The notes under the pieces were generated by a model. The model was not told the origin of the DNA. It did not search any database and saw only the letters and a program-made list of their open reading frames with translations. The translations under genes were made by a program, and so were the position numbers. From assembly GCA_029880755.1 (NCBI GenBank), contig JAOUNW010000064.1, forward strand, positions 1 to 11,348: 11,348 nt of DNA. Direction: 5' to 3'. Within the stretch, counting starts at the first letter, position 1; the number at the start of each line of letters is the position of its first letter. Positions 5,794-11,348 of this stretch are shown in pieces. This DNA is from Gammaproteobacteria bacterium. GTDB taxonomy: Bacteria; Pseudomonadota; Gammaproteobacteria; Acidiferrobacterales; SZUA-150.

Positions 5794-6732
5794 ATGCCAT
5801 CATTCAAAATATTCGGTAAAAAGAGTGCAAAAAAACCGGCGCCAAAACCTGCCGGCGCCAAAACCAAATCGAAAGGCGGCGATAATAAAAAAGCCCTGCT
5901 TTTACTGCTGCTGTTGGCAGGCGGTGGAGGGGCCTATGTGTATCTCGGCGGAGGCCTGGAACCCGTCATGCAACTACTCGGCCTGGCAGAAGAAGAAGCG
6001 GCTCCGCCCCCCATTCCGTTAGCAAGTACAACACCTGGAAGCCAGAAACCCTCGCCACCACCCATTTCCGGCAAAGCGGTGAGCGGACAGATCCAGGGAA
6101 AAACATTCAAACTGGATTACGCTGAATTTAAGAACGGCGTACTGACGCTGCGACAGGGAAAACAATTTGCGCTGGAGAATGAAATTAGCGTGAGCCTGCC
6201 TAATTTGAAGTGGCAGGTGCCTGCTGGCAAAACGCTCATTGTGAGCAAATCCAGCACCCAAAATAATCCAGAGGTGACTGTTAAATGGAAACCGGAAGGG
6301 GCGAACGAATTGGCTAGCAAGTCCTTCGATAAGGGTTATTCACTGGAACTGAAATTCGGCGGAAAATTGGGTAATAAGGTTTCCGGCTCGCTTGCCCTGA
6401 CCTTACCTGAAGCGGAAAAAACAGAGATCTCTGGTAAATTTGATGCCGAGCTGGCAGGGTTTAAAGTGGTCAATGGCAGCCCGGACCTCGGCAGTGACTC
6501 TGGTGAAACACTGATGTTTGTAGCATTGGCCCACCTGATTCAGGACGACCCCAACAAGCCCATAAGCAATGTCGTCTACCGAAATGCCAAGTACGATGAT
6601 TCGGGCCGAAACCGCACAGGCAGCCTGGAGGTAGAGTATCAGGTTGGCAAGGGCCCCACGGTCAAACAGTGGTTTGAATTTAAAAAAGAAGAGGGCATCT
6701 GGACGGTATCAAAAACCGAGCAAATAAAATAA
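5794..6732 (+). CDS. Unknown membrane-anchored protein with proline-rich linker
   Basis: Not recognised. It has 312 residues with a clear layout. A Lys/Ala/Pro-rich N-terminal tail (1-33, net positive) is followed by one hydrophobic segment (about 34-51, LLLLLLLAGGGGAYVYLG), then an acidic patch (EEE, 66-68) and a Pro-rich linker (71-90). A strand-rich domain (about 95-225) follows, and a C-terminal domain (about 235-312) ends in WFEFKKEEGIWTVSKTEQIK. By the positive-inside rule the basic tail is cytoplasmic and the rest periplasmic. There are no cysteines and no catalytic motif that I can identify. The C-terminal part, with a helix (FVALAHLIQDD) then strands containing EYQVG...KQWFEFKKEEGIW, has the general look of small NTF2-like or DUF4878-type domains, but this is only a resemblance. 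The ATG follows GGCGAGTGG, a plausible ribosome site. Its last four codons mirror those of the convergent uup gene. Confidence 0.75.
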   Translation: MPSFKIFGKKSAKKPAPKPAGAKTKSKGGDNKKALLLLLLLAGGGGAYVYLGGGLEPVMQLLGLAEEEAAPPPIPLASTTPGSQKPSPPPISGKAVSGQIQGKTFKLDYAEFKNGVLTLRQGKQFALENEISVSLPNLKWQVPAGKTLIVSKSSTQNNPEVTVKWKPEGANELASKSFDKGYSLELKFGGKLGNKVSGSLALTLPEAEKTEISGKFDAELAGFKVVNGSPDLGSDSGETLMFVALAHLIQDDPNKPISNVVYRNAKYDDSGRNRTGSLEVEYQVGKGPTVKQWFEFKKEEGIWTVSKTEQIK

Positions 6733-6753
6733 CGGCGCTTATTTTATTTGCTC
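6718..6753. terminator. Perfect 15-bp inverted repeat spanning two convergent stop codons
   Basis: GAGCAAATAAAATAA (6718-6732) is exactly mirrored by TTATTTTATTTGCTC (6739-6753) around a 6-base loop, CGGCGC. Each arm is the last four codons plus stop of one gene, so both proteins end Glu-Gln-Ile-Lys using the same codons, including the generally rare ATA. In RNA either strand would form a 15-bp, mostly A-U stem with a U-rich 3' arm. The likely role is a bidirectional 3'-end or terminator element. It lacks the usual GC-rich stem followed by a separate U-run, so its terminator activity is inferred. Confidence 0.6.
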
Positions 6754-8634
6754 CAGTTCTTCCCACCGCTGATACAGCTTCTGTAGTTCGTTTTCTACTT
6801 CTTTGGCCCGAGCAACAATCTCGGCAATGACCTCTTCACCCTGCTGATAAAAATCGGCTCGCGTCATTCTTCCGGTGAGTTCCATCTGTTCAGATTCCAG
6901 GGCTTCAATAGCTGCTGGCAGTGATTCTAACTCCCGGCTCTCTTTGTAACTCAGTTTCTTTTTGTTGTTGAGACCTGAAACAATATCTCTTTGCGGCTTC
7001 GCTTTCTGCGGCGGTGATTTAGTGGTGGTTGCAGCGGTCCGTGACATAGCCAGTTGCCAATCCTGATAGCCCCCCAGGTACTCCGTGATCTTACCCTGTC
7101 CCTCAAACACCAGAGTGCTCGTTACTACATTATCAAGAAAAGACCGGTCATGACTGACAATCAACAAGGTGCCGTTGTACTCAACCAATAGTGCTTCCAA
7201 CAGTTCCAGTGTTTCGATATCCAGGTCATTGGTCGGCTCATCCAAAACCAGCAGATTCGCCGGGCGGGTGAACAAGCGTGCCAACATTAAACGATTGCGC
7301 TCGCCGCCGGACAATGATTTAACCGGTGAGCGCACTCGCTCCGGCTCAAATAAGAAATCACCCAGATAACTGATAACATGCCGGCTTCTGCCATTGATGG
7401 TAACGCTATCGCTTCCCAAACCAAGATTGTCGATGACGCTTTTTTCCATATCCAGGTGTTCCCGCAACTGATCGAAATGGGCAATCTGCAACCGGGTGCC
7501 GTGGCGTACGCTACCGGATTCAGGCTCCATCTGTTTAAGCAGCAGTTTAAGAAATGTGGTTTTACCGACACCATTGGGGCCAATTAATCCTACCCGGTCC
7601 CCGCGCATAATCCTCAATGAGAAACCTTCTACGATAGGCGCTGACCCATAGCGATAAGAAAGATTTTTCACTTCCATAGCCAGCCGGCCGGAAGACACGG
7701 TATCGTCAATTGCCAGATTAACTTTACCGCCAAGATCGCGGCGTTGCGCTCGCTCCTGTCGCAATTTTTTCAGGGCGCGCACACGTCCCTCGTTTCGGGT
7801 TCTTCTTGCCTGGATACCCTGTCTTATCCAGACTTCTTCCTGCGCCAGCTTTTTATCAAATTTGGTCGCCTGCCGCATTTCCACTTCCAGCGCTGCCTCT
7901 TTCTTTTCCAGATAATTTTTGTAGTCGCCGGGCCAGGATGTAAGCTTGCCCCGATCCAATTCGACTATGCGCGTCGCCAATCGCTGTAACAAGGCGCGAT
8001 CATGAGTGATAAATAACAAGCCGCCCCGGAATTCCGCCAACACATCCTCAAGCCATTGAATGGCCTCAATATCCAAATGGTTGGTGGGTTCATCCAGCAA
8101 CAACAGGTCTGGGTCTACCACCAACGCCCGGGCCAAAGCGGCCCGCCTGCGCCAACCCCCCGACAAGGCTTCCAGCGGCTTGTCGGCTTCCAACTCTAAA
8201 CGGCTGACAATGGTCTCCACACGATTGTGTAGCTGCCATATACCCTTGGCCTCCAACTGGTTTTGCAGCGCCTCCAATTTTTTAAGATTTTCCGATGATG
8301 CCGTTGTAGCGACGGTTTCTGCCATACCGTGGTAGTCGCGCAACAAATTACCCGCCTCAGGCAACCCACCGGCAACGAAGTCATACACACTAACAGCTTC
8401 CGGAACGGGCAGGTCCTGTTCAAGGCGTGCCAGCCGAAGTCCATCCTGGCGCCATACCTGACCCGCATCGGGTGTGATAACACCATCGACGATTTTCAAT
8501 AACGTTGATTTTCCCTGTCCATTACGGCCAATCAAACAAACGCGCTCACCCTTATCAATCTGCAGTTCGGCATGATCCAACAGGATATGGTGGCCAAAGG
8601 CAATGGAGATCTTGTCCAGCTTAATTAGTGGCAT
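6739..8634 (-). CDS. uup: ABC-F ATPase Uup
   Basis: Cytoplasmic ABC-F protein with two ATPase domains and no membrane segments, 631 residues, normal for Uup. Domain 1 has Walker A GRNGQGKS (36-43), signature LSGGW (157-161) and Walker B LLLLDEPTNHLD (177-188, catalytic E182). The charged inter-domain linker (about 240-300) is the ABC-F hallmark that reaches toward the ribosomal peptidyl-transferase centre. Domain 2 has GPNGVGKT (352-359), LSGGE (441-445) and LLVLDEPTNDLD (461-472, E466). The C-terminal extension (about 545-631, with KKKLSYKESRELESLP followed by heptad-like charged sequence) is the coiled-coil DNA-binding domain that distinguishes Uup from EttA and YheS. E. coli Uup is linked to ribosome function and to reduced precise transposon excision. 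The start lies 18 nt after the DUF123 gene with no clear Shine-Dalgarno, suggesting expression from the upstream transcript. Confidence 0.96.
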   Translation of the reverse strand: MPLIKLDKISIAFGHHILLDHAELQIDKGERVCLIGRNGQGKSTLLKIVDGVITPDAGQVWRQDGLRLARLEQDLPVPEAVSVYDFVAGGLPEAGNLLRDYHGMAETVATTASSENLKKLEALQNQLEAKGIWQLHNRVETIVSRLELEADKPLEALSGGWRRRAALARALVVDPDLLLLDEPTNHLDIEAIQWLEDVLAEFRGGLLFITHDRALLQRLATRIVELDRGKLTSWPGDYKNYLEKKEAALEVEMRQATKFDKKLAQEEVWIRQGIQARRTRNEGRVRALKKLRQERAQRRDLGGKVNLAIDDTVSSGRLAMEVKNLSYRYGSAPIVEGFSLRIMRGDRVGLIGPNGVGKTTFLKLLLKQMEPESGSVRHGTRLQIAHFDQLREHLDMEKSVIDNLGLGSDSVTINGRSRHVISYLGDFLFEPERVRSPVKSLSGGERNRLMLARLFTRPANLLVLDEPTNDLDIETLELLEALLVEYNGTLLIVSHDRSFLDNVVTSTLVFEGQGKITEYLGGYQDWQLAMSRTAATTTKSPPQKAKPQRDIVSGLNNKKKLSYKESRELESLPAAIEALESEQMELTGRMTRADFYQQGEEVIAEIVARAKEVENELQKLYQRWEELEQIK

Positions 8635-8652
8635 AAGTGTTCTGGCGCACGT

Positions 8653-9000
8653 CTAAAGAGGGCGACGCAATTTCAGGTGGCTATGACAACCGTTTACGCA
8701 ATCGCTGGCACCGAATCTTCGCAACACAATCTCACCATCACTTGCCTGATTCAGGCTGCACTCCGGTTGCGCAGAGTACCTTACCCCAATCACCTCGGCC
8801 TCCTTTGCTGCCAGAAGATAATCGATATGCCATCGGGGTTTCTTGGAGTCGGTGAGATGACGCTTTACACGAGAGTAAATATTTTTTCTGGCACTACCGG
8901 TATAGGTATAAATCCCTGCGGGGAAATTCATCTTTCCCAAACTTCCGACATTAACCGTGATATCACTGACAATCCTGATATGGAGTTGATAACTTTGCAT
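8653..9000 (-). CDS. DUF123 (GIY-YIG-like) protein
   Basis: Small DUF123-family protein, 115 residues from the chosen start, related to the GIY-YIG nuclease fold; biochemical role not established. Visible family features are FPAGIYTYTGSA (26-37, the GIY...YTG element), conserved R44 with the nearby H48, RWHIDYLL (56-63), ECSLNQ (80-85) and the C-terminal FGASDC plus HSHL (96-109). The frame is open up to a TTG at 9036, but that start would overlap trmB by 31 bases. The ATG at 9000 gives the normal family N-terminus (QSYQLHIRI, matching 'Y.L.l.l') and lies 5 nt after the trmB stop, so it is preferred. Tight spacing to trmB and uup places it in a tRNA/ribosome-related transcript. Whether the fold still cuts nucleic acid is unknown; the usual catalytic Glu is not obvious to me. 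Confidence 0.85.
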   Translation of the reverse strand: MQSYQLHIRIVSDITVNVGSLGKMNFPAGIYTYTGSARKNIYSRVKRHLTDSKKPRWHIDYLLAAKEAEVIGVRYSAQPECSLNQASDGEIVLRRFGASDCVNGCHSHLKLRRPL

Positions 9001-9005
9001 TCTCG

Positions 9006-9713
9006 CTAGTATTCCCTGGTATAGATCAGGTCCCAAACACCGTGCCCCAATTTCTTGCCACGCGCCTCAAATTTGGTCAACGGCCGGTGTTCTGGACGCA
9101 GGGCAAAACAACCCGGACCAGCCTCATTTTTAAATCCGGACGCCCTATCCATAACCGCCAACATATGTTCAGCGTAGTCCTGCCAGTCGGTAGCCATGTG
9201 AAATTTCCCCTCTATCATAAGCCGCGTGCGAACCAGCTGCACAAACTCATCCTGAATAATGCGACGTTTGCGATGACGTTTCTTTGGCCAAGGATCAGGA
9301 AAAAACAGATAGACAGCACGCAACGACTCTGGTGAGATATTATTATTCAATACTGATACGGCGTCAGCGCTGATCACTCTAACATTATTAATAGCTTGAG
9401 ACTCCAGCTGCAACAACAAAGCCCCAACCCCTGGTTTGTGCACTTCTATACCGATGAAGTTCTGATGTGGCTGCGCTAATGCCATTTGCGTCAGAGACCG
9501 GCCATTACCAAAACCGATCTCGAGGATCACCGGATTGTCATTTTCAAATAGCTTCACAAAATCCAGTGTGGATTCTCCTGCATTAACTCCGTATCGCGGC
9601 CACAGCTGATCCAGGGCACGTTGCTGTGAAGGGGTAATGCGTCCCGTTCTTCTGACAAAGCTGCGCACGGTGCGCAAAAAATTCTGGGAAATATCAGATG
9701 AAGAAGAATTCAC
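9006..9713 (-). CDS. trmB: tRNA (guanine-46-N7)-methyltransferase TrmB
   Basis: SAM-dependent enzyme that makes m7G at position 46 in the variable loop of many tRNAs. Its 235 residues match the family length. Motifs in order: an N-terminal RSFVRRTGRITPSQ (17-30) matching the E. coli RSFVRRxGRLT block, the SAM-binding VILEIGFGNGRS (62-73), FIGIEVHKPGVG (86-97), the signature FFPDPWPKKRHRKRR (137-151), FHMATDW (171-177) and the C-terminal RPLTKFEARGKKLGHGVWDL (210-229). The start is GTG at 9711-9713; the only ATG-free extension upstream ends at a TAG near 9744, and no Shine-Dalgarno is seen. A strong hairpin lies just upstream of the start. The DUF123 gene begins 5 nt after its stop. Confidence 0.96.
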   Translation of the reverse strand: MNSSSSDISQNFLRTVRSFVRRTGRITPSQQRALDQLWPRYGVNAGESTLDFVKLFENDNPVILEIGFGNGRSLTQMALAQPHQNFIGIEVHKPGVGALLLQLESQAINNVRVISADAVSVLNNNISPESLRAVYLFFPDPWPKKRHRKRRIIQDEFVQLVRTRLMIEGKFHMATDWQDYAEHMLAVMDRASGFKNEAGPGCFALRPEHRPLTKFEARGKKLGHGVWDLIYTREY

Positions 9714-9728
9714 AAAAATAACCAGATC

Positions 9729-9763
9729 GGGTCGCGAAACCGTCTATTCGGTTTTCGCGACCC
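9729..9763 (-). terminator. Strong hairpin between thiG and trmB
   Basis: GGGTCGCGAAACCG (9729-9742) pairs with CGGTTTTCGCGACCC (9749-9763) through 14 base pairs with one bulged T and a 6-base loop. On the minus strand it is followed, after about 10 nt, by a T-rich run (TTATTTTT, ending at the trmB GTG). That gap makes it an untypical intrinsic terminator. It may attenuate readthrough from thiSG into trmB, act as a 3' stabiliser of thiSG, or fold the trmB leader. On the plus strand no T-run follows. Confidence 0.5.
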
Positions 9764-9776
9764 TGAAGCCATACAC

Positions 9777-10598
9777 CTAAAAAAACAAACCATCCAGCGG
9801 CGAAGAAGCGGAAGCATAGCGCCGACGAGGCATACGCCCTGCCAGATACGCCTCGCGACCGGCCTCAACGGCCTTTTTCATGGCACTGGCCATTAACACT
9901 GGATTTTGGGCCGCAGCAATTGCAGTATTCATCAATACGCCATCACAACCCAGCTCCATGGCAACTGCTGCATCGGAAGCGGTACCCACACCGGCGTCCA
10001 CCAGTATCGGCACCTCGGCTTCTTCGACAATAGTACGGATGTTATACGGATTGCGTATCCCCAATCCGGAACCAATAGGCGCAGCCAGGGGCATAACGGC
10101 AACGCAGCCCATTTTTTCCAAACGCTTGGCAACAATTGGATCGTCGTTGGTGTAGACCATCACCTTAAAATCCTCATTAATCAGAATCTCCGCTGCTTCC
10201 AATGTTGCGGTGATGTCCGGGAATAGCGTCTTTTCATCACCCAACACCTCAAGCTTTACCAGATCATGCCCGTCCAACAATTCCCTGGCCAAACGGCAGG
10301 TACGTACAGCATCTTCCACGGTGTAACAGCCCGCAGTATTGGGTAGCAAGGTGTAACGTTCCGGCGAAATCACTTCAAGGATATTTGGCTCGCCGGGCGT
10401 CTGACCGATATTGGTGCGGCGAATGGCAATAGTGACGATCTCGGCACCACTTGCTTCAATGGCCTGCTGAGTCTGCTCCATATCTTTGTACTTTCCTGTT
10501 CCCACCAGCAGCCGGGACAAATAGGGTTTACCGGCAATTAGCAGCGAGTCATCCCGGGTTGTCGATCTGGTTTTCATTTCTGATACCGATGCATTCAT
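9777..10598 (-). CDS. thiG: Thiazole synthase ThiG
   Basis: Cytoplasmic enzyme that forms the thiazole phosphate of thiamine from 1-deoxy-D-xylulose 5-phosphate, dehydroglycine and the ThiS thiocarboxylate. The TIM-barrel core is complete: LLVGTGKY (30-37), EIVTIAIRRTN (53-63), LLPNTAGCYT (84-93), LVKLEVLGD (113-121) with the Schiff-base lysine K115, VMVYTNDDP, PLAAPIGSGLGIRNP, the phosphate-binding VPILVDAGVGT and GCDGVLMNTAI, then the C-terminal GREAYLAGRMPRR. At 273 residues it is slightly longer than many relatives because of about 15 extra N-terminal residues; the ATG at residue 8 is an alternative start. The chosen ATG overlaps the thiS stop (TAATG), so the two are translationally coupled. 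No TPP riboswitch is seen upstream of the pair. Confidence 0.97.
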   Translation of the reverse strand: MNASVSEMKTRSTTRDDSLLIAGKPYLSRLLVGTGKYKDMEQTQQAIEASGAEIVTIAIRRTNIGQTPGEPNILEVISPERYTLLPNTAGCYTVEDAVRTCRLARELLDGHDLVKLEVLGDEKTLFPDITATLEAAEILINEDFKVMVYTNDDPIVAKRLEKMGCVAVMPLAAPIGSGLGIRNPYNIRTIVEEAEVPILVDAGVGTASDAAVAMELGCDGVLMNTAIAAAQNPVLMASAMKKAVEAGREAYLAGRMPRRRYASASSPLDGLFF

Positions 10599-10798
10599 TA
10601 GCCACCACCTATGGCGCGTACTACTTCCACGCGATCGTTGTCTTTTAATTGTGTCTGTGTGTACTGGCTTCGGGGAATAATTTCCTGATTAACCTCCACC
10701 GCCACACGTTTACCTGCATAACCCAGGTTTTCCAGTAGAGCATCAACGGTTAAGGAATCATTGATACACCGCTCTTCACCATTCACGAAAATCAACAT
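10598..10798 (-). CDS. thiS: Sulfur-carrier protein ThiS
   Basis: Ubiquitin-fold sulfur carrier, 66 residues, the usual length. The protein begins LIFVNGEE, contains GKRVAVEVNQEIIPRSQY (29-46) and LKDNDRVEVVRAIGGG (51-66), and ends in the C-terminal Gly-Gly that is adenylated by ThiF and thiocarboxylated before giving sulfur to ThiG. No ThiF, ThiO or ThiH gene lies in the window, so those partners are elsewhere. The ATG has no strong Shine-Dalgarno (GGGCAA lies about 8 nt upstream). The stop overlaps the thiG start by one base. Confidence 0.97.
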   Translation of the reverse strand: MLIFVNGEERCINDSLTVDALLENLGYAGKRVAVEVNQEIIPRSQYTQTQLKDNDRVEVVRAIGGG

Positions 10799-10895
10799 AA
10801 CACAGATTGCCCAAAAATGAGTTGTCCAGATTCAGGAGGTTTTGGCAGATTAGGAAACCAGAGTTAGCACAGACGGGCAATAATACCAGCAACCA
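10799..10895 (-). other. Leader/intergenic region between the GGDEF gene and thiS
   Basis: This 97-base gap separates two genes on the same strand. It holds a 7-bp inverted pair, ATTGCCC (10881-10875 on minus) and GGGCAAT (10812-10806), about 60 nt apart, with TCTGTG following each arm. The second arm lies just before the thiS ATG. The conserved TPP-riboswitch core (CUGAGA-type) is not present. No terminator with a T-run and no convincing promoter is found; TATTAT on minus near the GGDEF stop is the only -10-like hexamer. Confidence 0.35.
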
Positions 10896-11348
10896 TTAAA
10901 ACAATTCCACATCTCCGCTCTTGGACTCGCGGGGAGCCAGTTCGCCCGATGCCACCAGCTTTTCATAGGCATGCATCTGATTACGGCCATGAGTTTTACT
11001 GTAATATAGGGCCTTATCGGCTTTATCAATAATGGCGGGCATAATCTCGCCCGGCTCGACCTGGACCACACCGATACTAACAGTCTTGTTCCCCACTTGC
11101 GGGAAATGGTAGTTTTCGACCGTGACCCGAAAGCGCTCGAGCACCTCCATGGCCTGCGCCAAATCCACGTCCCGCAGCAAGATAGCAAACTCCTCGCCGC
11201 CATAGCGGCAAACCAGATCATAATACCGGAAGCTTCTGTTCATAATTTGCGACAAGTGAACCAATACTTCATCTCCGTACAAATGACCAAGCTCGTCGTT
11301 CACCGACTTGAATCTATCGACATCGACCAATGCTAGACAAAAGCGTAA
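10896..11348 (-). CDS. GGDEF diguanylate cyclase, 5' end outside the window
   Basis: C-terminal 150 residues of a diguanylate cyclase that makes c-di-GMP from two GTP. The first start-like codon in the window is TTG at 11330, but the frame stays open to the edge and the six added residues (LRFCLA) complete the opening strand of the domain (FCLALVDVDRFKSVND). The gene therefore begins outside, with any sensor domain unseen. Visible landmarks, counted from the edge: metal-binding Asp in LVDVDRFK (7-14), nucleotide-binding N17-D18 and GH..GD (21-26), the inhibitory site RxxD as R41-YY-D44, five residues before the active-site GGEEF (50-54), then VSIGV and DKADKALYYSKTHGRNQ. Active and I-sites are both intact, so an active, product-inhibited enzyme is expected. 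A 20-odd-residue charged tail follows the domain. Confidence 0.93.
   Translation of the reverse strand, partial: LRFCLALVDVDRFKSVNDELGHLYGDEVLVHLSQIMNRSFRYYDLVCRYGGEEFAILLRDVDLAQAMEVLERFRVTVENYHFPQVGNKTVSIGVVQVEPGEIMPAIIDKADKALYYSKTHGRNQMHAYEKLVASGELAPRESKSGDVELF

Noticed and set aside
5732..6022. 96-residue plus-strand frame starting before the unknown membrane protein
   Set aside because: It overlaps the unknown gene in another frame, has no ribosome site, and reads as a low-complexity shadow; the 5794 frame has a coherent tail, membrane segment and linker.
8653..9036. DUF123 protein starting at 9036 (127 residues)
   Set aside because: The codon at 9036 is TTG, it would overlap trmB by 31 bases, and the extra 12 residues do not fit the family N-terminus; the ATG at 9000 is better.
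9880..10226. Long plus-strand open frames inside thiG
   Set aside because: ThiG on the minus strand has every family motif; the antisense frames come from its codon composition.
10799..10895. TPP riboswitch upstream of thiS
   Set aside because: The conserved THI-box core is missing and the gap is short for the full structure.
1..11348. PilZ and GGDEF genes at the two edges as a c-di-GMP locus
   Set aside because: They are over 10 kb apart, on opposite strands, and separated by unrelated housekeeping genes.

Overview
The window looks like an ordinary stretch of a gammaproteobacterial chromosome, with roughly balanced GC by eye. The evidence is the thiS-thiG-trmB order, an HtrB/LpxL-type acyltransferase (so a Gram-negative outer membrane), zinc-ribbon thioredoxin 2, full-length Uup, a CPXCG-type small zinc protein, a PilZ protein and a GGDEF protein. 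Species cannot be assigned from sequence alone. I see no insertion sequence, phage gene, CRISPR array, tRNA, rRNA or sign of recent transfer, and every gene-free stretch is shorter than 200 bases.

Layout, left to right. (1) Bases 3-1065, plus strand: the 3' end of a PilZ gene cut by the window edge, then 4 nt later a secreted DsbA-like thioredoxin-fold protein that appears to start at TTG. (2) 1062-1496, minus: trxC, meeting the DsbA-like gene tail to tail with a 4-base overlap of stop codons. (3) 1688-2569, plus: a lipid A-type acyltransferase, ending 4 nt from a convergent DUF3108 exported protein (minus, about 2574-3320). (4) 3451-4248, plus: uppP, divergent from the DUF3108 gene and with a perfect TATAAT upstream. 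(5) 4367-4555: a 62-residue CPXCG zinc-binding protein. (6) 4693-5673: an exported metallo-beta-lactamase-fold protein whose HxHxDH motif reads HxHxGH. (7) 5794-6732: a single-span protein of unknown function. (8) Bases 6739-11348, all minus, in transcription order: a GGDEF diguanylate cyclase cut by the right edge, thiS, thiG, trmB, a DUF123 (GIY-YIG-like) protein, and uup. thiS/thiG are overlapped (TAATG), and trmB/DUF123/uup are spaced 5 and 18 nt apart.

Functionally the window mixes envelope building (UppP carrier recycling, lipid A-type acyl transfer, exported DUF3108), thiol-disulfide chemistry (DsbA-like, TrxC), thiamine thiazole synthesis (ThiS/ThiG), tRNA and ribosome care (TrmB, Uup) and c-di-GMP signalling at both edges (PilZ effector, GGDEF synthase). 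The two c-di-GMP genes are too far apart to be read as one system.

I do not find a convincing new multi-gene system. The most striking structure is a perfect 15-bp inverted repeat at 6718-6753 that contains both stop codons of the convergent unknown gene and uup, so both proteins end in the same codons (Glu-Gln-Ile-Lys-stop). Also worth checking are the altered metal motif in the exported MBL protein, the unknown membrane-anchored protein, and two strong hairpins (5721-5752 and 9729-9763).
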